Assembly (NCBI GenBank): GCA_945957335.1
Contig: CAMFLJ010000069.1
Coordinates: 1 to 13,996 of the forward strand
Length of the DNA: 13,996 nucleotides
Reading direction: 5' to 3'
From: an uncultured Actinomycetes bacterium
GTDB taxonomy: Bacteria > Actinomycetota > Acidimicrobiia > Acidimicrobiales > Acidimicrobilacustridaceae
Shown: positions 1 to 6,906 of the stretch, piece after piece
Numbering within the stretch: position 1 is the stretch's first letter
Layout of the letters: each line of letters starts with the position of its first letter
The notes under the pieces: generated by a model
What the model saw: the letters and a program-made list of their open reading frames with translations, nothing else
The model's database searches: none
What the model was told of the DNA's origin: nothing
Made by a program: the position numbers and the translations under genes

Positions 1-569
1 GCGTTGACCCGGATGCCCTTCTCGGGGAAGTCGGCCGCCATCGAGCGGGTCATCGCCATCAGGCCGGCCTTGGCCGCGGCGTACATGGCGGTGCGACGGG
101 AGAAGAGGAAGGCCCCGGCAGAGATGACGTTGAGGATGGCGGCGTTGCCCGACGCCTCGAGGTGGGGCAGCGCGCGCTCCACGAGGAACACCGGGCCCCG
201 CAGGTTGGTGTCGAGCGACTTGGCCCAGGCGTCCTCGGTGAGCTGGCCGAACGGCAGGGTCAGCGCGTTGGCGGCGTTGTTCACCACGATGTCGAGGCGG
301 CCGAACCGGTCGACTGTTCGGTCGACGAGGTTGTCGATGGCCGCGATGTCGGCCATGTGGGTGGGCACGCCGAGGGCGTCTCCGCCGATCTCCCTCAGGT
401 GGGCCTCGGTGACCTCGCAGGCCTCGGCCTTGCGGCTTCCCACCGCCACGCTGGCACCCGCTGCCTGCAGGCCCTCGGCGATGGCGAGGCCGATGCCGCG
501 GGTCCCTCCCGTGACGATCGCGACCCGACCGGTGAGGTCGTGCAGGCTGGCCAGCTTCTGTCGGTCCAT
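1..569 (-). CDS. SDR-family NAD(P)-dependent oxidoreductase, 3' end cut off by window edge
   Basis: Short-chain dehydrogenase/reductase, probably oxidising or reducing a hydroxyl/keto group with NAD(P); the substrate cannot be told. About 189 residues are visible and the C-terminus lies beyond base 1. The start ATG is at 569-567, with AGGAG six bases upstream on the minus strand. Visible motifs in order: glycine-rich cofactor loop TGGTRGIG (residues 20-27), NNAA (97-100), and a catalytic triad of Ser150, Tyr163 and Lys167 (YAAAK, Ser exactly 13 before Tyr). The last readable residues, KGIRVNA, are the usual SDR segment after the active site, so roughly 60-70 residues are missing. It is divergent from the SDR at 741 and shares a 171-base promoter region holding a palindrome. 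Family is certain, role is not. Confidence 0.93.
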   Translation of the reverse strand, partial: MDRQKLASLHDLTGRVAIVTGGTRGIGLAIAEGLQAAGASVAVGSRKAEACEVTEAHLREIGGDALGVPTHMADIAAIDNLVDRTVDRFGRLDIVVNNAANALTLPFGQLTEDAWAKSLDTNLRGPVFLVERALPHLEASGNAAILNVISAGAFLFSRRTAMYAAAKAGLMAMTRSMAADFPEKGIRVN

Positions 570-616
570 GACGGGCTCCTGTCCCAGGGGCGCCCCCCGG
601 CGCCTCGGCACCGAGC

Positions 617-635
617 AATATAACGCTGTTATGAT
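617..635. promoter_or_regulatory. Back-to-back -10 elements of the divergent SDR pair
   Basis: On the plus strand, TATGAT at 630-635 is preceded by TG one base away (627-628), an extended -10 arrangement, and would serve the SDR at 741 with a leader of about 100 bases. On the minus strand, TATATT (plus coordinates 622-617) would serve the SDR starting at 569 with a leader of about 40 bases. No good -35 box is visible for either. The AT-rich island is conspicuous in GC-rich surroundings. Assignment is by eye only. Confidence 0.45.
620..632. promoter_or_regulatory. Palindromic candidate operator, site 1
   Basis: ATAACGCTGTTAT is a perfect inverted repeat (ATAAC, three-base spacer, GTTAT). It overlaps the -10 boxes of both divergent SDR genes, the right place for a repressor. 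Closely related 13-mers occur at 2933-2945 (11 of 13 identical) and 11081-11093 (9 of 13). The dyad size would suit a TetR-type dimer, but no regulator gene is in the window, so the binding protein is unknown. Confidence 0.5.
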
Positions 636-740
636 CTGGTCGGGGCTGGTCGACGCCCCGACCGGGGGGTCGCGGCGACACCGCACGGGCCGGAGGGCTC
701 CCCGACCCGATGCCCCGACGCACGAAGGACGGACCGACCC

Positions 741-1658
741 ATGAGCGAACGGATCTGCGAAGGCAAGGTCGCCCTCGTCACGGGAGCGAGCCAGGGCGGC
801 ACCGGCACCGCCATCGCGGTCCGCCTCGCCGCCGAGGGCGCCAAGGTCGCCATCACCGCCCGCACGGTCGCCGGGCTCGAGGAGACCAGGAGCCGCATCG
901 AGGAGCTCGGCGGCGAGTGCCTCGTGCTGCCGCTCGACCTCTCCGACCCCACCGCCGGCCGCGCCGGGCTGGTGGCCGCCACCGAGGATGCGTTCGGACC
1001 GCTCGACATCCTCGTGAACAACGCGGCCGTGAACGGCTACGTGCCGTTCACCGAGGTCACGCCCGAGGACCTCGAACGGAACCTCCAGGTCAACGTCTGG
1101 GCGCCGTGGGAGCTCATGAAGGCCGCCGTCCCCGGGATGCGCGAGCGGGGTCGGGGTGCCGTCCTGAACCTCACCTCGTTCGCCGCCGAGCTCCCGCCCG
1201 GACCGCCGTTCCCGACCAACAAGCCGGCCACCGGCGGGTTCCAGTACGGCGCGTCGAAGGCGGCGCTCAACCGCCTGACGGTGGCCGCCGCCAGCGAGAC
1301 CCACGGCCAGGGCATCGCCGTGAACGCTCTCACCCCGCAGGCCGCCATCGCCACGCCCGCCCTGGTCGAAGCGGGGTGGATCAAGGGCCCGATGTTCGAG
1401 CCGCTCGAGACCATGGCCGAGGCCGCGCTCGCCCTCTGCACCGGCGATCCCGACATGCTCACCGGACGGATCGCCTTCAGCCTGCAGCTGCTCGTCGAGC
1501 TGCAGCGTCCCGTGCTCGACCTGCACGGCGAGGCACTGGTCGAGGGATGGCAGCCGGCCGACATCCCGGCGGTGATCCGGCGCCAGGAGGCCGACCTGGC
1601 CGAGAGCGGCTGGCCCGACGCGTACACCTTCGGCCGCCCCCACAGCCCCCTGCCCTGA
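741..1658 (+). CDS. Atypical SDR-family oxidoreductase with C-terminal extension
   Basis: SDR of 305 residues, longer than the usual ~250. The ATG at 741 has AAGGA at 725-729. The Rossmann loop reads TGASQGGTG (residues 14-22), one residue longer than the classical TGxxxGxG. Asp66 (LDL), NNAA (93-96), Ser146, Tyr169 and Lys173 (YGASK) are all present, so the protein should be catalytically competent. After the normal SDR core come about 50 extra residues (roughly 255-305) rich in charged and aromatic residues that do not resemble the usual SDR C-terminus. The substrate is unknown; a hydroxyacyl or alcohol intermediate is plausible from the neighbours. It ends eight bases before the convergent amidohydrolase gene with no obvious terminator between them. 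An expression link to the minus-strand SDR through site 1 is inferred. Confidence 0.93.
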   Translation: MSERICEGKVALVTGASQGGTGTAIAVRLAAEGAKVAITARTVAGLEETRSRIEELGGECLVLPLDLSDPTAGRAGLVAATEDAFGPLDILVNNAAVNGYVPFTEVTPEDLERNLQVNVWAPWELMKAAVPGMRERGRGAVLNLTSFAAELPPGPPFPTNKPATGGFQYGASKAALNRLTVAAASETHGQGIAVNALTPQAAIATPALVEAGWIKGPMFEPLETMAEAALALCTGDPDMLTGRIAFSLQLLVELQRPVLDLHGEALVEGWQPADIPAVIRRQEADLAESGWPDAYTFGRPHSPLP

Positions 1659-1666
1659 GCCAACGG

Positions 1667-2872
1667 TCAGGCGTCGAGGCGCAGCAGCTGAGCCGTGTTG
1701 GTCCGCAGGATGCGCACGAGGTCGTCGTCGGCGACGCCCGCCAGCTCCGCGTCGAAGTGGCGCGGCGTGTCACGGCCTTCGCCGTGGGGCCAGTCCGACC
1801 CGAACAGGACGTGCTCGGAGCCGAGCAGCTCGATCAGCTCCGGCACGGGTGCCTCGTGGCCGTGATCGAGGAACGGGGCGACCCAGACGTGCTCCTTGAA
1901 GACCTCGCTCGGCTTCTCCGTGAGCGCCCCGCCCACCCAGTTCGACATCGGGTTGCCGGCCACGAACCGGAAGGCCGTGTCCATCTCCTGGAGCAGCTGG
2001 GGCACCCAGCGCGACCCGTTCTCGACGCTGAGGACCCTCAGCCCCGGGAAGCGCCCGAAGAGGTTGTGGAAGATCAGGGCGGCGAATGTGTCCATCGCCG
2101 GGCGGGTGGCGAAGGTGGCGTACCACTGGAAGCCGCTGCGCCGGGCGTGCTCGGCATCGGCGTCCTCGCCCCACATCTCCGAGATCACCTTCTCGTAGCC
2201 GCTCGCCGTGATGTGGAGCGCGACCGGCACCCCCGCCTCCTGCACGCGGGCCCAGAACGGGTCGAAGTGCGGGTGCGCGGGTGACATGCCATTCACCGGG
2301 CCGAGCCTGACCTGCACCACCCGGGCGCCGAGGGCCAGGACCCGCTCGAGCTCGACCACGGCCATGGGCAGCGACTGGAGAGAGATGAAGGCCGCCGAGA
2401 AGATCCGGCCCTCGTGCTCGAAGCCCCAGTCCTCCTCGATCCACCGGTTGAACGCGGTGGCCGTGGCACAGGCCGCCTCGGGTTGGGTGCCCATCTGGGC
2501 GTCGGACACGAGGCCCGAGCTCGGGAACATCACGGTGGCGTCGATGCCCCACTCGTCCATGAGGGCGAGGCGGCGGGTGCGATCGGTGTACTCGGGTGCG
2601 GTGCCGTCGATCAGGGTCGGGCTGTAGGGCGTGCCGTGCTCCCGCGCCGAGAGGGAGCGCTCCAGCTCCCCCGGCCCGATGGTGACCGTGCGGGGGTACC
2701 GCTCACCCGCCAGGGGCCGGTCGCCGAAGCGCCACTCCGGTCGGCCCTCGTCGTTCACGACGACACGCAGCGAGTGGTCGGCGAAGGCCGGGTCGAGGTG
2801 TCGCGTGAAGCAGTCGTCGGGCTCGTAGTAGTGCTGGTCGACGTCGACGATGCGGATGCCCTCGGCCCCCAT
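1667..2872 (-). CDS. Amidohydrolase-2 family metal-dependent hydrolase/decarboxylase
   Basis: Protein of 401 residues in the amidohydrolase 2 (ACMSD-like) family, which includes hydrolases and non-oxidative decarboxylases acting on carboxylated rings or related compounds. The N-terminus carries the metal-binding strand VDVDQHYYEPDD (Asp12, His14, Glu17 near the metal). Mid-protein VPVALH supplies a probable metal His. The segment FHNLFGRFPGLRVLSVENGSRW and the C-terminal FGSDWPHGEG (Asp about residue 360) are family signatures. I chose the ATG at 2872-2870 because GGGAGGGG lies just upstream; an in-frame TTG 17 codons earlier (2923) has no ribosome site and would overlap the promoter. It is transcribed away from the binding-protein gene, from a shared 160-base region. 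Family is secure; hydrolase versus decarboxylase and the substrate are not decidable. Confidence 0.9.
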   Translation of the reverse strand: MGAEGIRIVDVDQHYYEPDDCFTRHLDPAFADHSLRVVVNDEGRPEWRFGDRPLAGERYPRTVTIGPGELERSLSAREHGTPYSPTLIDGTAPEYTDRTRRLALMDEWGIDATVMFPSSGLVSDAQMGTQPEAACATATAFNRWIEEDWGFEHEGRIFSAAFISLQSLPMAVVELERVLALGARVVQVRLGPVNGMSPAHPHFDPFWARVQEAGVPVALHITASGYEKVISEMWGEDADAEHARRSGFQWYATFATRPAMDTFAALIFHNLFGRFPGLRVLSVENGSRWVPQLLQEMDTAFRFVAGNPMSNWVGGALTEKPSEVFKEHVWVAPFLDHGHEAPVPELIELLGSEHVLFGSDWPHGEGRDTPRHFDAELAGVADDDLVRILRTNTAQLLRLDA

Positions 2873-2916
2873 GACCCCTCCCCCGGTGCTCCCGGCACGG
2901 TAGGCCGGGACAGGAT

Positions 2917-2945
2917 GTAACAACGACAGATTGTATCGCTGTTAT
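2917..2945. promoter_or_regulatory. Paired candidate operators in divergent promoter, site 2
   Basis: Two copies of the recurring 13-mer in opposite orientation: 2933-2945 reads GTATCGCTGTTAT, and the reverse complement of 2917-2929 reads CTGTCGTTGTTAC (9 of 13 identical to it). Together they give a larger inverted repeat, TAACAACGA (2918-2926) and TCGCTGTTA (2936-2944), eight of nine pairs matching across a nine-base spacer. Copy centres are 16 bases apart. The sites cover the promoter-like elements of both flanking genes. The regulator is unknown. Confidence 0.5.
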
Positions 2946-2960
2946 CTAGTCCTCTAAAGT
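2930..2960. promoter_or_regulatory. Overlapping divergent promoters of amidohydrolase and binding protein
   Basis: Plus strand: -35-like TTGTAT (2931-2936), 18-base spacer, -10-like TAAAGT (2955-2960), giving transcription from about 2967 toward the substrate-binding protein. Minus strand: -35-like TTTAGA (2958-2953), 17-base spacer, -10-like TACAAT (2935-2930) toward the amidohydrolase. The two promoters occupy the same 31 bases in opposite directions, so polymerase binding at one should exclude the other, and the 13-mer pair lies on top of them. Called by eye from hexamer match and spacing. Confidence 0.5.
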
Positions 2961-3033
2961 ACGCACCGTGACGACCGTCACGGCATCCCCGGCGGGGCGC
3001 ACCCACGCCGGGACGACACAGGGGAACCTAGGC

Positions 3034-4437
3034 ATGCGAATGAACCGTCGACGGCTGGTGGCCGTCGTGATGGTCCTCGGCCTCGTGGCCGCGGCGTGCG
3101 GCAGCGGCCGCTCGAGCTCGTCGGATGACGGGGGCGGCTCCACCGGCACCAGCGCCGTGAGCACCGGTGACAGCTTCGGCACGCTGGCCTCGCCGTGCGG
3201 ACCGGCTGCTGACGGCGCGACCAACAGCGCCACCGGCGACCAGGGCGTCACCGCCGACTCGGTCACCATCGGCTACGGCGACGACGCCGGCTACCAGGCG
3301 GCTCCCGGCCTCGACAAGGAGATGTCCGAGGCCGTCAAGGCGATGATCAAGTGGTGCAACGACCAGGGCGGCATCAACGGCCGCACGGTCAAGGGCAACT
3401 ACTACGACGCCGCCATCCTCAACGCCGCCACGGTGATGCAGGAGGCCTGCACCCAGGTGTTCATGCTCGTCGGCCAGGGCTGGGCCCTCGACGGCGGCGC
3501 CGAGGAGACCCGCGTGAACTGCAAGCTCCCGCAGGTGCCCGGCTACACCGTCAGCGCGACCGTGGCCCACGGCCCGTTGACCTACGTCGCCGTGCCGAAC
3601 CCGGTGGACTACACGCCCACCGGTGGCACCGACCTGATGGCCCAGCAGTTCCCGACCCAGGTCAAGAAGGCGGCGACCGTCTACGCCGACTTCGCCGCCA
3701 ACGTCGAGGTGGAGAACAAGTTCGTGGACACCGCGAGCAAGTGGGGCTGGGAGATCAACCCCGAGTGCCGGCTGTCCTACCCCATCGCCGGCGTCGCCCA
3801 GTGGGCGCCGTACATCCAGAAGCTGAAGGACTGCGGCGCCGAGGCCGTCTACTTCGTCGGATCCCCGCTGCCCAACTTCCAGAACCTCCTCGACGCGTCG
3901 AAGCAGGCCGAGTTCAGCCCGGTCTGGTACACGGACGCCAACTTCTACACGCAGGACTTCGCCAACGCGAACACCTCCGGCAACGCCGACAAGGTGTACA
4001 TGCGCATGGCGTTCACCCCGTTCGAGCAGGCGTCGTCGAACCCGGCGACCCAGACCTACGTCGACCTCGTCAAGGCGGAGGGCGGCCAGCCCGCCCTGCT
4101 CGGCGCCCAGGCCACGTCGTCGTTCCTGCTGTGGGCCACCGCCGCCAAGGAGTGCGGTGCCGGCCTCACCCGGCAGTGCGTGCTCGACAACCTGTCGAAG
4201 ATCGACAAGTGGACCGGCGGCGGCCTCCACGCCGAGACCAACCCGGCGAAGAACCTTCCGCCGGGGTGCGTGATGCTCCTGAACACGAAGGGCACCACCT
4301 TCGTCCAGGCCGCCCCGGCCGAGCAGGGTCAGTTCGCCTGCAACCCCGAGTACGTCCAGAAGGTCGGCGACATCCCGGCGGTGACCGCCGCCAAGCTCGA
4401 CGCCGACCGGAAGTCGACCGTCTACAGCGGCGGCTGA
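3034..4437 (+). CDS. ABC transporter substrate-binding lipoprotein, branched-chain amino acid (LivJ/Peripla_BP_6) type
   Basis: Secreted, lipid-anchored binding protein of 467 residues. The N-terminus has a positive region (MRMNRRR), a hydrophobic segment and a lipobox ending VAAAC with Cys22 as the lipidation site, then a Ser/Gly/Asp-rich linker (to about residue 65). The rest resembles type I periplasmic binding proteins of family 6: ADSVTIGYGDD opens the first lobe, and CNDQGGINGRTVKG is the typical helix-turn segment of LivJ-like proteins. Such proteins bind amino acids, aromatic acids or other small organic acids. The ATG at 3034 has AGGGGAA at 3020-3026. A GTG at 2968 is in frame and seven bases after a -10-like box, so a leaderless start with 22 extra residues cannot be excluded, but it would spoil the signal peptide. 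No permease or ATPase gene is nearby. The ligand is unknown. Confidence 0.9.
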   Translation: MRMNRRRLVAVVMVLGLVAAACGSGRSSSSDDGGGSTGTSAVSTGDSFGTLASPCGPAADGATNSATGDQGVTADSVTIGYGDDAGYQAAPGLDKEMSEAVKAMIKWCNDQGGINGRTVKGNYYDAAILNAATVMQEACTQVFMLVGQGWALDGGAEETRVNCKLPQVPGYTVSATVAHGPLTYVAVPNPVDYTPTGGTDLMAQQFPTQVKKAATVYADFAANVEVENKFVDTASKWGWEINPECRLSYPIAGVAQWAPYIQKLKDCGAEAVYFVGSPLPNFQNLLDASKQAEFSPVWYTDANFYTQDFANANTSGNADKVYMRMAFTPFEQASSNPATQTYVDLVKAEGGQPALLGAQATSSFLLWATAAKECGAGLTRQCVLDNLSKIDKWTGGGLHAETNPAKNLPPGCVMLLNTKGTTFVQAAPAEQGQFACNPEYVQKVGDIPAVTAAKLDADRKSTVYSGG

Positions 4438-4461
4438 GCCCGCGTCCCCCCGCGGAGAGAG

Positions 4462-4491
4462 GAGGCCCCGGCACCCTGGTGCCGGGGCCTC
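4462..4491 (+). terminator. Strong GC hairpin after binding-protein gene
   Basis: A 14-base perfect inverted repeat (4462-4475 against 4478-4491), in practice 13 pairs closed by a four-base loop, starts 24 bases after the stop codon of the binding protein. No T-tract follows, which is common for actinobacterial terminators. It probably insulates or attenuates transcription before the CoA-transferase; it could also be a 3' stabiliser allowing high expression of the binding protein. Confidence 0.7.
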
Positions 4492-4550
4492 GTCCGTCCC
4501 GAGCCCCGGATCCGCCGATGATCCCGACCACGCCCTGAAGGCAGCACGAG

Positions 4551-6872
4551 ATGACCACGACCGACCGACCGATGCCGACCGGACCGCTGGCCGACCTGCA
4601 GGTCGTCGACCTCACCACCGGGATCGCAGGCCCGTACTGCACGAAGCTCTTCGCCGACGCGGGGGCCGAGGTGATCAAGGTGGAGCCCGCCCACGGGGAC
4701 CCGATCCGTCGCCGTCTCCCGACCGACGGCGAGGCGGGCCCGTCCGACAGCCCGCTGTTCCAGCACCTCAACGGCGGGAAGCGGTCGATCGAGGGGCGGC
4801 TGGAGGACCCCATCGTCGCCGGGCTCCTGCCCGGTGCCGACATGCTCGTCGAGGACGGGCTCGACGACGATCTGGTGCAGGGGCTGCGCCGGACGCACCC
4901 GCACCTCGTGATCGTCTCGATCACGACGTACGGACGCACCGGACCACTCCGCGGTCAGCCCGCCTCCGACCTCACCATCCAGGCCGAGTCCGGGGCGATG
5001 AAGTTCCGTGGCCGGTCCGACCGCCCCCCGGTGCAGGCCGGAGGGCGGATCAGCGAGTTCCTCGCCGGCACGGCAGCCGCTGCGCCGGCGCTCGCGGCGG
5101 TGCTCCGGAGCCGGCGCGACGGCGTCGGTGAGCACGTCGACGTCTCGATGCACGACGTCATGGCCATCGCGGGCTCGAACTACATGGACCTCCTCGACGC
5201 CCTGATGGACCGCCCACCCGTCGAGCGCCCGCTCCGGCTGCTCGACACGCCGGGCATCGAGTCGACGGCGGACGGCGCCGTGGGCCTCAACGCCAACACG
5301 GGCCGCATGTTCGAGATGTTCCTGCTGATGATCGAACGGCCCGACCTCCTCGACGACCCGCAGGTCGCCCGGCTCAACCACCGCATCGCCATGGGCGAGG
5401 AGTGGCAGGAGATGGTCGACGCGTGGATGTCGCGCCACACGACCCAGGAGGTCGTCGACGCGGCGGCGGAGCTGCGGATCCCGGTCGCCCCGGTCCACGA
5501 CGGCCGAACCGTCCTCGACGACGAGCAGTACGGGGCACGAGGCGTCTTCAAGCCGACCCCGGGAGGAGGCGTGAGGATCCGCGCGCCCTACCTCGTCGAC
5601 GGGGCCCGTCCGCCGCTGCGGCCCGCTCCATCGCTGGACGAGCACCGCGACGCTGTCCGGGCTCGCCCGGCACGAACCGCCACCCAGCCCGAGGGCACGC
5701 CCCGCCTGCCCCTCGAGGGCCTGCGCGTCGTCGACCACACGTCGTGGTGGGTGGGCGGGCTCGCCACGCAGGTGCTGGCCCTCCTCGGTGCCGACGTCGT
5801 GCACGTCGAGTCCACGGCCCACCCCGACGGCATGCGCCTCACGGGGGCCTGGTCGGGCTCCCCGCAGTGGTGGGAGTACGGCCACATGTTCACCGCGTGC
5901 AACGCCGGGAAGCGGGGGGTCACGCTCGACCTCGGCCAACCGGAAGGGGCACGCCTGCTGCGGAGCCTGATCGCCGACGCGGACCTCTACGTCGAGAACT
6001 TCTCCCCGAGGGTCACCGAGTCGTTCGGGCTCGGCTTCGACCAGGTCCGCGAGGTCAACCCCTCGATCGTCCACCTCCGCATGCCGGCATTCGGCCTCAC
6101 CGGGCCCTGGCGCGACCGCCCGGCGTTCGCCCAGGTGATCGAGCCGATGTCGACGATGGCCTCGATCACCGGGTTCCCGCAGGACCGGCCGGTCTCCAAG
6201 GGCGGGCTCCCCGACCCGACCGCCGGATGGCACGGCGCCTTCGTCGCCCTCGTCGGCCTCGCCCAGCGGGACGCCACCGGAGCCGGCGTGGCCCTCGAAG
6301 CGGTGATGGCGGAGGCGGCGCTGAACGTCTGCCCGGAGCCGGCGCTGGAGTGGTCGCACCACGGCCGGCTGATGGGCCGCACCGGGAACGGCTCCTCCGA
6401 AGCCCTGTTCCAGGCCGTCGTCCCGTGCCAGGGACCGGACGAGTGGCTCGCGGTCACGGCCCTCGATGAGGACCAGGCAGCGTCGTTGGTGACGGTGGTC
6501 GGCGGCCACCCCGACAGCAGCGACGAGCTCGAGACCCGGCTCGCGGCGTGGGCCCTCGGCCGCGATGCCGACGACGCGGCGACCACCCTCCGGGCCGCCG
6601 GTGTGCCGGCCGGGAGGTGCCGCGACCCACGGAAGCTGTTCGAGCACCCCCAGCTCGAAGCCCGAGGCCTCTACGAGGAGCTCGACCACCCGCTCCTCGG
6701 CCGCCACCAGGCGCCCGGCCTGCCGTGCCGGTTCTCGTCGGTCGACCGTTGGCTGCAGCGGCCGGCCCCGACGCTCGGCCAGCACAACCGTGAGGTGCTC
6801 CCGATCGACGACGCCGACGCGACGCGCCTCGAACAGCTCGGGGTCATCGGATCCGTGCCCGACGGATCCTGA
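4551..6872 (+). CDS. Tandem-fused class III CoA-transferase (CaiB/BaiF family)
   Basis: Protein of 773 residues, about twice the usual ~400, made of two CaiB/BaiF domains (roughly 12-365 and 385-765). Each begins with the family opening (LADLQVVDLTTGIAGPYCTK; then LEGLRVVDHTSWWVGG) and each has the GAEVIKVE/GADVVHVE strand. These enzymes move CoA between carboxylic acids through an aspartyl-CoA thioester. By the Dxx(x)G spacing around that residue, the C-terminal half keeps it (Asp555 in LPDPTAG) while the N-terminal half has Glu169 (ISEFLAG). This resembles fused family members such as DddD, where the catalytic Asp is in the C-terminal domain. The ATG at 4551 has GAAGG at 4537-4541. The P450 follows after 34 bases, suggesting an operon. 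It probably activates a carboxylic acid for degradation; donor and acceptor are unknown. Confidence 0.93.
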   Translation: MTTTDRPMPTGPLADLQVVDLTTGIAGPYCTKLFADAGAEVIKVEPAHGDPIRRRLPTDGEAGPSDSPLFQHLNGGKRSIEGRLEDPIVAGLLPGADMLVEDGLDDDLVQGLRRTHPHLVIVSITTYGRTGPLRGQPASDLTIQAESGAMKFRGRSDRPPVQAGGRISEFLAGTAAAAPALAAVLRSRRDGVGEHVDVSMHDVMAIAGSNYMDLLDALMDRPPVERPLRLLDTPGIESTADGAVGLNANTGRMFEMFLLMIERPDLLDDPQVARLNHRIAMGEEWQEMVDAWMSRHTTQEVVDAAAELRIPVAPVHDGRTVLDDEQYGARGVFKPTPGGGVRIRAPYLVDGARPPLRPAPSLDEHRDAVRARPARTATQPEGTPRLPLEGLRVVDHTSWWVGGLATQVLALLGADVVHVESTAHPDGMRLTGAWSGSPQWWEYGHMFTACNAGKRGVTLDLGQPEGARLLRSLIADADLYVENFSPRVTESFGLGFDQVREVNPSIVHLRMPAFGLTGPWRDRPAFAQVIEPMSTMASITGFPQDRPVSKGGLPDPTAGWHGAFVALVGLAQRDATGAGVALEAVMAEAALNVCPEPALEWSHHGRLMGRTGNGSSEALFQAVVPCQGPDEWLAVTALDEDQAASLVTVVGGHPDSSDELETRLAAWALGRDADDAATTLRAAGVPAGRCRDPRKLFEHPQLEARGLYEELDHPLLGRHQAPGLPCRFSSVDRWLQRPAPTLGQHNREVLPIDDADATRLEQLGVIGSVPDGS

Positions 6873-6906
6873 GCCCGAGCGACACGTCCTGAGCGAGGAT
6901 TCCCCC

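Noticed and set aside
1659..1666. Terminator between the convergent SDR and amidohydrolase genes
   Set aside because: The gap is only eight bases and I see no inverted repeat around it. The two transcripts probably overlap.
710..2284. Long plus-strand open frame (524 codons) covering the SDR and the antisense of the amidohydrolase
   Set aside because: It is Arg/Pro/Gly-rich, overlaps two genes with clear domain motifs in other frames and shows no recognisable domain.
2968..3033. Earlier GTG start for the binding protein, seven bases after a TAAAGT -10 box (leaderless start)
   Set aside because: It would put 22 residues before the signal peptide, whereas the ATG at 3034 has a good ribosome site and a standard lipoprotein N-terminus. 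Kept only as an alternative.
3028..4230. 400-codon minus-strand open frame opposite the binding-protein gene
   Set aside because: A shadow of a gene with a clear lipoprotein signal and binding-protein motifs; its translation is Val/Gly/Asp/Arg repeats without a domain.
6565..6906. In-frame extension of the P450 upstream into the CoA-transferase gene
   Set aside because: The extension is Arg/Ser/Pro-rich and unlike any P450 N-terminus. The ATG at 6907 follows GAGGA and starts a normal P450 N-terminus.
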